This document shows positions 12,604 to 21,000 of a stretch of 61,254 nucleotides of DNA, piece by piece. Under the pieces are notes generated by a model. The model worked only from the letters and a program-made list of their open reading frames with translations, was not told the DNA's origin and ran no database searches. The translations under genes and the position numbers were made by a program. Position 1 is the first letter of the stretch; every line of letters starts with the position of its first letter. Source of the stretch: a virus. The stretch spans positions 1 through 61,254 of IMG/VR virus record IMGVR_UViG_3300032309_001297. The stretch is one strand, 5' to 3'.

Positions 12604-12846
12604 TTAGGCGCTTACTGCCTGCAAGATTTGGACTCGTGCGGTGCGACCCCAGATGATGTCCTGCACTTCTGCCATCTCCATCTTGCGGAGTTGCTTAGGT
12701 CCGTTTCCGTCAATCTCCTCAGTAACGATGAAGCGGGTGATGTCGCAAGAACCTGCGAACAACTCACGAACCTTGTTCAGGTTGTCTAGGTGAAAGTAAT
12801 AAGTAACTCCGCCTGCTGTGATTTCTACTCCATAAGTTGTATACAT
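12604..12846 (-). CDS. Small beta-rich protein, 80 aa, unknown function
   Basis: ATG at 12846 with upstream AGGGAGAAACAA on the minus strand; the longer frame would cross the promoter and is rejected. It contains YGVEITAGGVTYYFHLDNLNKV, a compact beta sheet with a helix, and ends in KMEMAEVQDIIWGRTARVQIL. This resembles small actinophage proteins of unknown function. It is first in the leftward cluster. Confidence 0.65.
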   Translation of the reverse strand: MYTTYGVEITAGGVTYYFHLDNLNKVRELFAGSCDITRFIVTEEIDGNGPKQLRKMEMAEVQDIIWGRTARVQILQAVSA

Positions 12847-12892
12847 TGTTTGTTTCTCCCTGTGTAAGTAAGCCTTATTGCTTACAAGAGAT

Positions 12893-12921
12893 AATCTAGC
12901 AACCTTCCTGCACTTTGTCAA
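12893..12921 (-). promoter_or_regulatory. Leftward promoter with operator-like spacer (PL3)
   Basis: On the minus strand: TTGACA (12921-12916), a 17-bp spacer AAGTGCAGGAAGGTTGC and TAGATT (12898-12893). It has the fullest match to the consensus. It drives the 12604 gene. Confidence 0.9.
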
Positions 12922-13100
12922 GTCTTTCTGCAATATTTTTTAGATTTATTTTTAGCCTCTAGGCAAGCCTCTAGGCATAGCCCAACTAGCCCAGCCAGCC
13001 CAAGACCAGCCCAACACAAGAGACTAAGACCTAGACCCAAGACCTAGACCCAAGAGCCAACCCAGCACCTAGAAAGATTTAGTGTCTAGGTAGACCTAAC

Positions 13101-13172
13101 ACTTCCTAATAACTTGATGACCTTGACCTGGTGACCAGGCTTGACTACTTCCTAACAACTTGATGACCTTGA
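13101..13172 (+). repeat. 26-bp direct repeats containing ACTTCCNAATAACTT
   Basis: Copies at 13101-13126 and 13147-13172 differ at one base (AATAAC versus AACAAC) and extend the shared element with TGATGACCTTGA. Between them lies CCTGGTGACCAGG (13127-13139), a near-perfect palindrome. Confidence 0.8.
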
Positions 13173-13343
13173 TAACAATAAACACACCTTGACCAACAAT
13201 GACCACACATAATGATGATTTGACTACACATAGTGATGACCTTGATGACCTTTGATGACTTTGACAAACATAAAAGCAATCACAAAAGCCAAAACCAAAA
13301 GAAAACAAAAACCAAGCAAAAAAACAAAAAAAGGCCCGGAACG

Positions 13344-13362
13344 ATTTGGCGCAGTGCCAAAT
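13344..13362. repeat. Perfect 7-bp inverted repeat ATTTGGC / GCCAAAT
   Basis: ATTTGGC (13344-13350), GCAGT, GCCAAAT (13356-13362), flanked by GGCCCGG and GCGGGGCC. It could be an operator or a hairpin in the leader of the late transcript. No T-run follows. Confidence 0.55.
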
Positions 13363-13476
13363 ATAAGCGGGGCCAGCTCGCAGCCCAAAGTCAAATAATG
13401 TAAATGTTCATCTTTTCGCCCCTTCCGTACAAAGAGATAGCCCCTCTTTCTCCCGTACGACACTTCAAAACTCCTG

Positions 13477-13489
13477 TACTATAGGTAAA
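13477..13489 (+). promoter_or_regulatory. Possible leaderless late promoter
   Basis: TACTAT (13477-13482) is preceded by TG and lies exactly 6 bases from ATG 13489. There is no Shine-Dalgarno sequence in between. A leaderless mRNA, common in actinobacteria, would fit. The -35 box is poor and the spacer lacks the AAGTGCAGGAAG element. Confidence 0.45.
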
Positions 13490-13986
13490 TGGATCAGACG
13501 CCGCTATTGCCTTCAGATGAAGTGACATTCATCAGCTCTCTGCCGCGTCCAGAGGCAGAATCGCGCCTCCGAGTCCTCTGGGAAGCAGGTTGGTCCCTTC
13601 AGGCGCTGGGTAATTCCCTACAGCCACAAAGACCTAAGACCACAATCCACTTCTGGGTAAAAAGAGCACAAATAGTGGAGCAATTTAGGGATATCCCTGC
13701 TCCACCTCCAAAATCCCTAACTACTTCAGTTCCTACCAAATCTGCACCTCGTCTGAGGTCCATTTCTCCGGGCGTCCCTCCCGATATGAAACCTCGACTA
13801 AAAGAACTTAGTGCTCTAGCCCAAAGGTATAGAGCTAAGACAGCCCCAGACAGTCCTCTGGCTTTAGCTAACGACGAGCTGACGGCTGTAGCAAAGACCC
13901 TGAGAAGCATGGGTGTACCGACTGCGGCTATTGCCGAGGCTGCAGGGGTTTCCTACCGAGCAATGGCGAGAAGGTTGAGTAAGTGA
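13489..13986 (+). CDS. HTH DNA-binding protein, possible small terminase, 165 aa
   Basis: An N-terminal HTH (about residues 22-60: AESRLRVLWEAGWSLQALGN, then IHFWVKRA) and a C-terminal HTH (about 125-162: LTAVAKTLRSMGVPTAAIAEAAGV, then SYRAMARRL) are joined by a Pro/Ser-rich linker. It is the first gene before the portal-containing operon, the usual place of a small terminase, so packaging-site recognition is a reasonable guess. A transcription regulator of the late operon is the alternative. No large terminase follows. The GTGA overlap couples it to the next gene. Confidence 0.55.
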   Translation: MDQTPLLPSDEVTFISSLPRPEAESRLRVLWEAGWSLQALGNSLQPQRPKTTIHFWVKRAQIVEQFRDIPAPPPKSLTTSVPTKSAPRLRSISPGVPPDMKPRLKELSALAQRYRAKTAPDSPLALANDELTAVAKTLRSMGVPTAAIAEAAGVSYRAMARRLSK

Positions 13987-14315
13987 GACAGTACGAAACA
14001 CAGTCTGGTACCTATACAGAAGAAGAATTAGCCGTTGTGGTTTGGATTAATCCAAAAGCAATAAAGTCTCGACAGTCCAGAGCTCTTGAGACGATGACTT
14101 CTGAGAACTCTCGTTTCCCAATGGCGTTCCCAATCCGCAGTCTCACAAAGAACCGCTCTTGGAAAAACGCCCAGTTGGCTAAAACAAAAGAAGATGTCTT
14201 TTCTTTCATACCTTCAAGTGAGCGTTCTAGACCAGTACTTATTCCGTTAGGAGTAGCAAAAGAAGCTTTGGGGTGGAATGACTTCTACATCCCTTCTGAA
14301 TATACGGAGAAGTAG
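13983..14315 (+). CDS. Unknown protein, 110 aa
   Basis: GTG 13983 overlaps the upstream TGA (GTGA). The protein is polar, with IKSRQSRALETMTSENSRFPMAF and a C-terminal region FIPSSERSRPVLIPLGVAKEALGWNDFYIP. No domain is recognised. It lies in a four-gene coupled block (13489-14958) between the HTH gene and the portal. Confidence 0.6.
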   Translation: MRQYETQSGTYTEEELAVVVWINPKAIKSRQSRALETMTSENSRFPMAFPIRSLTKNRSWKNAQLAKTKEDVFSFIPSSERSRPVLIPLGVAKEALGWNDFYIPSEYTEK

Positions 14316-14677
14316 TGAAAAAGATAGTTGACGTATTTCCTGCTGTTATAAAACTCGCTCCTCCGGGCTCCCTTTCCGACATCACCATGTTAAAAACAAC
14401 TGGAGATGCTCCACAAGGGACAAGGAAGTTGGATAGATGTCGGGCTGTTGTACTTCAAAACACTTTATTGATCGCTGAAGACTCCCCCGAAGGGCCTAGA
14501 ATTGTTTTCCGTGAGCAGGTAGAGTTAATGGTGCAAGACAAGAAGCTGACTCACATTTTGACCGTTTCAGGCAAGATTATTGCGTTTATGAAGGACGACA
14601 ACTGCGGTTGTGGGTCTAGATTGCGTAGTTGGAACCCATATGGGGGCTTTATTACTTCAGGAGAGGACCCTAGTTGA
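14315..14677 (+). CDS. Unknown protein, 120 aa
   Basis: GTG 14315 overlaps the last base of the upstream TAG. The protein is beta-rich (FPAVIKLAPPGSLSDITMLK ... CRAVVLQNTLLIAEDS). The C-terminal end has DDNCGCGSRLRSWNPYGGF. Proteins of this type precede the membrane protein and portal in several actinophages; no function is known to me. Its end overlaps the next TTG start. Confidence 0.6.
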   Translation: MKKIVDVFPAVIKLAPPGSLSDITMLKTTGDAPQGTRKLDRCRAVVLQNTLLIAEDSPEGPRIVFREQVELMVQDKKLTHILTVSGKIIAFMKDDNCGCGSRLRSWNPYGGFITSGEDPS

Positions 14678-14958
14678 GTACTTTGGAGTTCATTGTCTTA
14701 GGTCTAGCGACCTACCGAGTGACACGGCTTATCACTAGAGACACGATTCTCAATACACCAAGAAATTGGATATGGAAAAAGTTCCCTCCAGAGACTTCTA
14801 AGTTCGGATATCTCTTCACTTGCGAGTGGTGCACCTCGATTTGGGTAGCATCAGCCTTTGGAATATCTACTATCATTACATCAGTGACTATTGCTGTAGC
14901 CACGGTGTTCGCACTGTCTGCAGTAGCAGGGCTGTTAACTGCGTATGAGGATAAATAA
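14674..14958 (+). CDS. DUF1360-like membrane protein, 94 aa
   Basis: TTG 14674 overlaps the upstream TGA. The pattern LGLATYRVTRLITRDTILNTPR, then YLFTCEWCTSIWVASAF (the C-x-x-C-x-x-x-W motif), and a C-terminal hydrophobic helix matches DUF1360. That is a family of small membrane proteins also present in many actinophages beside head genes. The function is not established. Confidence 0.7.
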   Translation: MSTLEFIVLGLATYRVTRLITRDTILNTPRNWIWKKFPPETSKFGYLFTCEWCTSIWVASAFGISTIITSVTIAVATVFALSAVAGLLTAYEDK

Positions 14959-14997
14959 TCTCATGCTCCGTAACCAAATTGACGAAGGGTATCTCAA

Positions 14998-16752
14998 GTG
15001 AGCGTATTCAAAAAAGTAGAGCCAGTTGAAGAAGTGCCAGCTGAAGCTCCTAAGCGCCCAACCCGTCGTCGCGCATCCACAAAGCGTTCAACACAAGTAG
15101 TACAAATTCCGCAGAGACCTGCTCCATCTTCTTTCGCTAATATTTTTACCAGCGGAACTCCAGCAATGTCTGCTGCATATAACATTCCTCGTTCTCTCAC
15201 TGCTGCTGCTGTTCAAGTAAAGGTAAATGACAAAGCAGAATTCGAGCAATTTAAAACTCGTCGTCACGCATCTTCATCAGCATGGCAAGCAGAAGCTTGG
15301 GAATACTACGACGCTATCGGTGAAATCAAATATGCATTCAACTTAGTTGCATCAGTTGTTTCACGAATTAGAATTTATGCTGCAGCAGTTGATGATCCAT
15401 CACAGGCTCCAGTATCTGTAAACGAATCTCGTGTTGTTGAAGGTAATCTTTCAGCAGCAGCAGAGCGTGCATTAGAAAGGTTGAACTCAGCATATGGTGG
15501 TCAAGCAGGTTTACTCAAAGATGCTGCTCTTAATCTTTCCGTCTCAGGCGAATGTTATTTGGTTCAGATGCCTGCTCGTCCAGGAAGTGGTCTTCCTGAG
15601 TCTTGGGATATTCGTTCTGTTGACGAAGTAGTTACTGACCCTAAGGGTGGCTTTAGTGTTATTGGTCGTAGAGAACAAGCAGCTGGACAAGGTGCAGCGT
15701 TTGGTATTTCTCGACTTGGTAGCAAAGCATTTGTAGGACGCATCTGGCGTTCACATCCACGTTTCTCTGACGAAGCAGATTCATCACTTCGTTCACTTCT
15801 AGACCTATGTGCCGAACTTCTACTTTTGAATAGGACATTCCGTGCTACTGCTCGTTCTCGCCTCAATGCTGGCGCTCTATATCTTCCAGATGGTCTTTCG
15901 GTTGCGGCGCAGGCGGACCCAGACTACCCATACGATTCTGAGGATGGCATCGGCGCAGGCTTTACTGCTGAAGAAGCCGAAGACGAATTCGAAGAACAAT
16001 TAATTGATGCGATGACAACTCCGATTCGCGATGAAGAATCAGCGAGCGCAGTTGTTCCTCTTATCATTCGTGGTCCTGCAGAACTTGGCGACAAGATTAA
16101 GCAGTTCAAGTTTGAGCGTTCATTCGACCCTGCACTTGCAGAGCGTTCTGACCGTGTTCTAGAACGAATCCTTCAGGGACTAGATGTTCCAAAGGATGTT
16201 GTAACAGGACTAGCAAACGTTAAATATTCAAACGCACTTCAAATTGACGAAGCACTTTACAAGGCACACATCGAGCCAATGATGCTTCTTATATGTGATG
16301 CACTCACAGTTGTTTATTTGCGTCCATACCTAATTGCTAATGGATACCCAGAAGCTGAAGTAAACAAAATTGTTGTTTGGTATGACCCATCAGCAGTTTC
16401 AACACGCAATGACCGTGCTGCAGATGCAGATGCTGGTTATGACCGTATGGCTGTCTCTGGTGATACATGGCGTCGTGCTCACGGATTCTCAGATCAAGAT
16501 GCTCCGACTCCAAATGAGTTGGCTCTTCGTATGATGACCGAAAAGGGTGCAATGACCCCAGAACTTACAGAAGCAATGCTTAACACTGTTGCTCCTGAAA
16601 TGATGCAAGCAGTTAAAGCTGCTGCACAAGCGTCATCTGTTGCTCCAATGACTCCAGAGTTACAACAAATTCTTGATGGTGGAGCGCCTGCAGAAACTCC
16701 TGCAGAACCACCAGCCGAAACTCCAGCTCCAACTACAGAGGCAGGGCAGTAA
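14998..16752 (+). CDS. Portal protein, 584 aa
   Basis: GTG 14998. An Arg/Lys/Pro-rich N-terminus precedes a core typical of siphovirus portals: SSAWQAEAWEYYDAIGEIKYAFNLVASVVSRIRIY, SGECYLVQ, RIWRSHPRFSDEADSSLRSLLDL, GLDVPKDVVTGLANVKYSNALQIDEALYKAHIEP. A Pro/Ala/Glu-rich disordered tail ends the protein. Portals form the dodecameric vertex for DNA packaging and tail attachment. The stop overlaps the next ATG. Confidence 0.85.
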   Translation: MSVFKKVEPVEEVPAEAPKRPTRRRASTKRSTQVVQIPQRPAPSSFANIFTSGTPAMSAAYNIPRSLTAAAVQVKVNDKAEFEQFKTRRHASSSAWQAEAWEYYDAIGEIKYAFNLVASVVSRIRIYAAAVDDPSQAPVSVNESRVVEGNLSAAAERALERLNSAYGGQAGLLKDAALNLSVSGECYLVQMPARPGSGLPESWDIRSVDEVVTDPKGGFSVIGRREQAAGQGAAFGISRLGSKAFVGRIWRSHPRFSDEADSSLRSLLDLCAELLLLNRTFRATARSRLNAGALYLPDGLSVAAQADPDYPYDSEDGIGAGFTAEEAEDEFEEQLIDAMTTPIRDEESASAVVPLIIRGPAELGDKIKQFKFERSFDPALAERSDRVLERILQGLDVPKDVVTGLANVKYSNALQIDEALYKAHIEPMMLLICDALTVVYLRPYLIANGYPEAEVNKIVVWYDPSAVSTRNDRAADADAGYDRMAVSGDTWRRAHGFSDQDAPTPNELALRMMTEKGAMTPELTEAMLNTVAPEMMQAVKAAAQASSVAPMTPELQQILDGGAPAETPAEPPAETPAPTTEAGQ

Positions 16753-18089
16753 TGGCTGAAGAAGTTTGCCCTCCAGCAACACAAGACATTGCAATCAATC
16801 TTAAGAATCGCAAGAACGCTATTGATACTGCAATGTATGGACCTCTCAATCCTGCAGAACCAAACGAAGAGTATTGGACTGCACTCGGCTCTGAGTGGGG
16901 CGTAGATGTTGAGACTGCAAAGAAACAACGCTGTGGCAATTGCGCTGTATTTATTCAAACACCAGAGATGCTTTCTTGCATTGAAGGTGGTTTAACAGAA
17001 AACGCAGATGAGTTTGATTCCATTAATGAAGCTGGCGAACTTGGTTATTGCGAAGCATTTGATTTCAAGTGTGCATCTGCTCGTACCTGTCGTGCTTGGG
17101 TTGCTGGCGGTCCAGTAACAGCAGCTGGTAAGAAAACAATTTCTCAAACACCTGCTCCAAAGAAAGACCAGATTAAAGGCTCAGATAAAAACTCTAAGGG
17201 CTCTGCATCTGGTTCAAAGAAAATTAATTTTGACGCAAAAACAGAAACAACACTAAAGAACAAGGTTGCAGAACACAATGAAACTGCACCAAAGGGTCGT
17301 AAAGCGTCTCTGTCAATGCTCAAGGCCGTCTACCGTCGTGGTGCTGGAGCTTTCTCCGTATCGCACCGCCCCGGTATGACTCGCAATCAGTGGGCAATGG
17401 GTCGCGTTAATGCATTCCTTCGTCTTCTTAAGTCTGGAAAGCCTTCTTCTGCTGCATACAAGACAGATAACGATTTACTTCCAGCTTCACACCCACGAAG
17501 CACAAAGAAGTCAGCATCAGCAATGACTGCATCTGGTTTGATTCCAGAAGAGCAAGCTCTTGCAGAGGCACTTGTTTGGGTTACTACCAAGTATGGAAAG
17601 TTTGACCAAGATGGCGATGGAGTATGGGCTGGTTATACACCTGCATACGACAACGAAGTTAAAGATATTGGCGTTAAGTGTTCCAACTGCGTCTTCTTTC
17701 AAGGAACAGAGTGTCAAATCATTTCACTTGAGATTGAAGCAGAAGGTAAGTGCCGCTTTGCAGTAATTCCAGAAGGAGTTGTTGATGGTTCAGCAATCCC
17801 AGTTCGCGATGAAGAGGATATGGAACTTCTACTAGCAACTGCATACGCAGAGGCGCAGCTTCTTACAGAACTTAAAGAAGAATCAGAATACGATTCTCCT
17901 GAAGAAGTTATTTTTTCTATGACAGAATTTTCTGGCTTAGGTTACGACGCAGAGCAAGCCTTTAGAGCTAGCTGGCTTCGTGCAGTTCGTAACAATGACA
18001 ACCCATTTAAAAGAGTTTCATTACTTGCAAGCATGACATATGACAGCCTTGATGCAGACCTTCTTCCAACACGAGAGGTAGTCCAGTAG
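16752..18089 (+). CDS. Virion-associated protein with two Cys-rich modules, 445 aa
   Basis: ATG 16752 overlaps the portal stop (TAATG). Module 1 (about residues 58-120) has CGNCAVF ... SCIEGG ... GYCEAFDFKCASARTCRAWVAGGP, a four-or-more-Cys pattern like small iron-sulfur (HiPIP-like) segments in phage structural proteins. A central domain (about 168-243) reads LSMLKAVYRRGAGAFSVSHR, then RNQWAMGRVNAFLRL and DNDLLPASHP, a widespread phage head-region domain of unknown role. Module 2 (about 309-335) repeats CSNCVFFQGTEC ... GKCRF. It ends with DLLPTREVVQ. A function in the portal neighbourhood, possibly ejected, is inferred only from position. Confidence 0.6.
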   Translation: MAEEVCPPATQDIAINLKNRKNAIDTAMYGPLNPAEPNEEYWTALGSEWGVDVETAKKQRCGNCAVFIQTPEMLSCIEGGLTENADEFDSINEAGELGYCEAFDFKCASARTCRAWVAGGPVTAAGKKTISQTPAPKKDQIKGSDKNSKGSASGSKKINFDAKTETTLKNKVAEHNETAPKGRKASLSMLKAVYRRGAGAFSVSHRPGMTRNQWAMGRVNAFLRLLKSGKPSSAAYKTDNDLLPASHPRSTKKSASAMTASGLIPEEQALAEALVWVTTKYGKFDQDGDGVWAGYTPAYDNEVKDIGVKCSNCVFFQGTECQIISLEIEAEGKCRFAVIPEGVVDGSAIPVRDEEDMELLLATAYAEAQLLTELKEESEYDSPEEVIFSMTEFSGLGYDAEQAFRASWLRAVRNNDNPFKRVSLLASMTYDSLDADLLPTREVVQ

Positions 18090-21000
18090 TGAATATCAAC
18101 TACCCAAAGAAGCCAGCTCTTCGTCTTTCTTCTATTGAAGAACAGACACAGAAGATTAATGCTGCAGCCTTAGAGCTTGTTGAAAAAGCCAATGCTGAGT
18201 TCTCTGGTACTCGTACTGTCACAAAGAAGGCAGCTTTAACAGTTATCTCCCGTTCTCTTGCTAAAAACGAATCAGATGCATTCTCTGTTCGTAAGCACAA
18301 GGCTCTTACAGAACTTTCTCACTACATTACTCTTGCTCAAAGCAACAGAGCTCTTACTGCAAGTGTAGAAAATACAGACCTTCTACCAATTGCACACCCA
18401 CGTTCAACTCGCGACAACGATATGACTCTTGCATCATTAATGCAGCATCGTGCTCGTTGGATTATTGATGACCCAGAAATTCAAGATGATAAGGCTCGTA
18501 CTCTTCTTGCCTCTGCTTTAACTTCCCACCCAGCATCAGTTGAATATGAATATGCAATTACTCATCTTTCAACAATGCCTCAGGGTATGGTTCCTCAGTA
18601 CGCACTTCTTGCAGCTCTTGGTGATGGAAACTCATCTGCAGCTCGTCGTGCTCGTGCAATGCTCCAGCGTCGTGACCGTAAGGGTCGCTTTGCTGAGATG
18701 GGTGGCGGACTTCGTGCACTTATCAAACGTGCAGCAAATGGTTTAGTTCAAAGTCTTACTGGAACAGCAGTATCTCAGGGTATCGATGGCGATACATTCG
18801 ATATGGAACTTCCAGATGGAAAGCTTGTTCGCGTTCCAGCAAGTTCAGCTGAAGCAATTAAAGCAATTCTTCCTTCAATGCAAACAAAGGACGGATACAG
18901 CAAGACTCCAGCAAAGGTTTCTATTGGAGACCCTGTAATCAATGAAGCAGACCTAGAAGTTGTAGATGCTCCAGATGGATTTAAGCTTGACGAAACTTGG
19001 TCTCCTAGCGCAGATGATGTTGATTATTACGGAACAAAGATTGATCTTGGTAAAAAGTTCACAGATGATGCTTACGATGTAATTAAATTTGATGTAGCCA
19101 ATGCTTCTGCAAAAGATAAGTTCGAAGCTGCTCAGCAAAAAGAAGCAGAAGGACAAAATATTGTCACTGTTGGCAAGGGTAAAAATAACTGGGTAGATGA
19201 AACTAAGCCAGTTTATTTTGTAAGCCGTCGTGATGGAAAAGATAAGACATTTGCTGCAGTTCAGTCATGGGCAGATGTTCAAGATTTTATTACGCAAGAT
19301 GAGCCTAAGTACGACAAGGGTGAAGGCGTTGACCCATCTAAGTCTGAAACAAAGAAAGAACTTCTTAAGAAGGTAAAAACTGGAATTGAAAAAGTTGCAG
19401 AGAAAAAAGCAGCTGAAGAGGCAAAAGCAGAAAAGCCAGTTGCCAAACTTCCAGAGAAGCAAGAAGATTTTGATTACCCAGAAGGTTCTTACAAGTTAAA
19501 GCAAGGTGTTGAATACACACCAGAAGGTCCAATTGATGGACAGGTCTCCCCTGACTACACAGATGACCCTGCAGAGCTTGCTCAGAAGTTTGAGACAGAT
19601 GAACTTGTAGAGGCTCTTACTCAATCTGTAACAGGAACTAAGAAATCACCAGCTACTGGTTTTGGCGGACTTCCTTTTGAGGCTGGAGATGAAATTGTCC
19701 CAGCAGAAGCAATCTACAACGCTCTTAAAGAGAAGGGCGAAGACGCTGACTCAATTCTTGGAGATATTTACAGCGGTGGAAAGCAAGCAGAGATTTCTGA
19801 AGCAACACCAGAAGTATCAGATGAAATTAAAGATGCTTTAGGTGATGAAGATGTTCTAGATGCTCCACTTCCTAATGGAGAAGAAGACCCTGCAACTCTT
19901 CCACCACTACTTGAAGGTCTTTCAGAAGACGAAAAAGCTAACTACGCTGAAACTGGAGACTACACAAAGTATCTTCCAAAAAATTCAACTGACGAGGCAC
20001 CTAGTGGCTATACAGAACTCAATGAAGACCCATTTAATAATTCTGAGGCAGTTCTTCCAGAAGATGCTCCAGAAGGATTTTCTTTCAATCCAGTAGATAT
20101 TGCTAACTCTTACAACAAAGAAGATCTTAAGGGCGAACTTCGTCGTGCCCTAGAGCCAGGAAACGAAATGCCTGGTTATGGTTTGATTTCGCAAGAAACA
20201 CCAGAAGGCGAAGATTATGTTGGTTATGTTCCCGGCGAAGCGATTCGCGATGCTCTTCAGCTTCAAGGCGAAGACACAAATGCTCTCATTAACGAAATCT
20301 ACGCAGAAGGCGCAGATAACGAACCTACTTCACAGGAGACCCAAGACGCTCTAGAAGGAGAAGCACCTGAAACTACACAAGGAACCCCCACCGAGCAAGA
20401 AGCGCCTGCCGAAAGCACGGAACAAACTCCGTCGAATGAAGCGGGACCCGAAGCCACCACAGTTAACACAGGAGAACCAACAGGACCTGCAAGATTAAAG
20501 GCTAAGGTTTCAGAACTCAAAGCTGGAGATGTTACAACCAACGATTTCTTCACTATTGAAAATATTTACTCTGACGCTGACTCCGAGTCTGCTAAACCAG
20601 GTTCCGTTTGGGTTGAGGGTTACTATCCAGGTCACGCAACTCAGAAGACCAAGCTTTGGTACCCAGATACAGAGATTGAAGTTTATCGAAACGTAGATGC
20701 TCCACAAAAGGGAGACCTACCAGAACTTAGCAAGCCTTTCGCTAAAGATTATGATCCACAGAAGAAGGTTTACAAAGATGAAGCTCTAGGAATTTTTGTT
20801 CCTAAAGATGCTGCAGCTCGTGAGCAATACCTTGCTGATGTTGAAGAATATAACAAGAATCTAGAAGCAGCTAAAGCAATGTGGTCTGCTCCAGAAGGTC
20901 TTGAAGAATGGCAAACACCAGATGCTGCACCTGTATACACTCCAGAAAATCCAATTGGTATTTCTGAAGTTGCATCAGTTGATGTTAAGCCTGGTGATAT

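Larger units (their letters stand above)
12847..13488. other. 642-bp gene-free, repeat-rich region between divergent units
   Basis: I find no credible gene. The left end holds promoter PL3. Then come CCTAGACCCAAGA-type and AGCCCA repeats (about 12955-13070), the two 26-bp direct repeats at 13101 and 13147, and many TGATGACC/TTGACC words (13110-13270). An A-rich tract follows (13280-13332), then a 19-bp inverted repeat (13344-13362). The rightward late promoter is near 13477. It is a plausible replication origin or control region. Confidence 0.65.

Noticed and set aside
13096-13463. Two leftward open frames in the 640-bp gap
   Set aside because: They overlap the direct repeats and A-rich tract, giving low-complexity Phe/Val/Leu-rich products with no start signals.
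19177-19186. Extending the GGGTAAAAAT array into the late operon
   Set aside because: Only one exact copy was found after 11.3 kb, in an A-rich coding context where Gly-Lys-Asn is ordinary; it may be chance.
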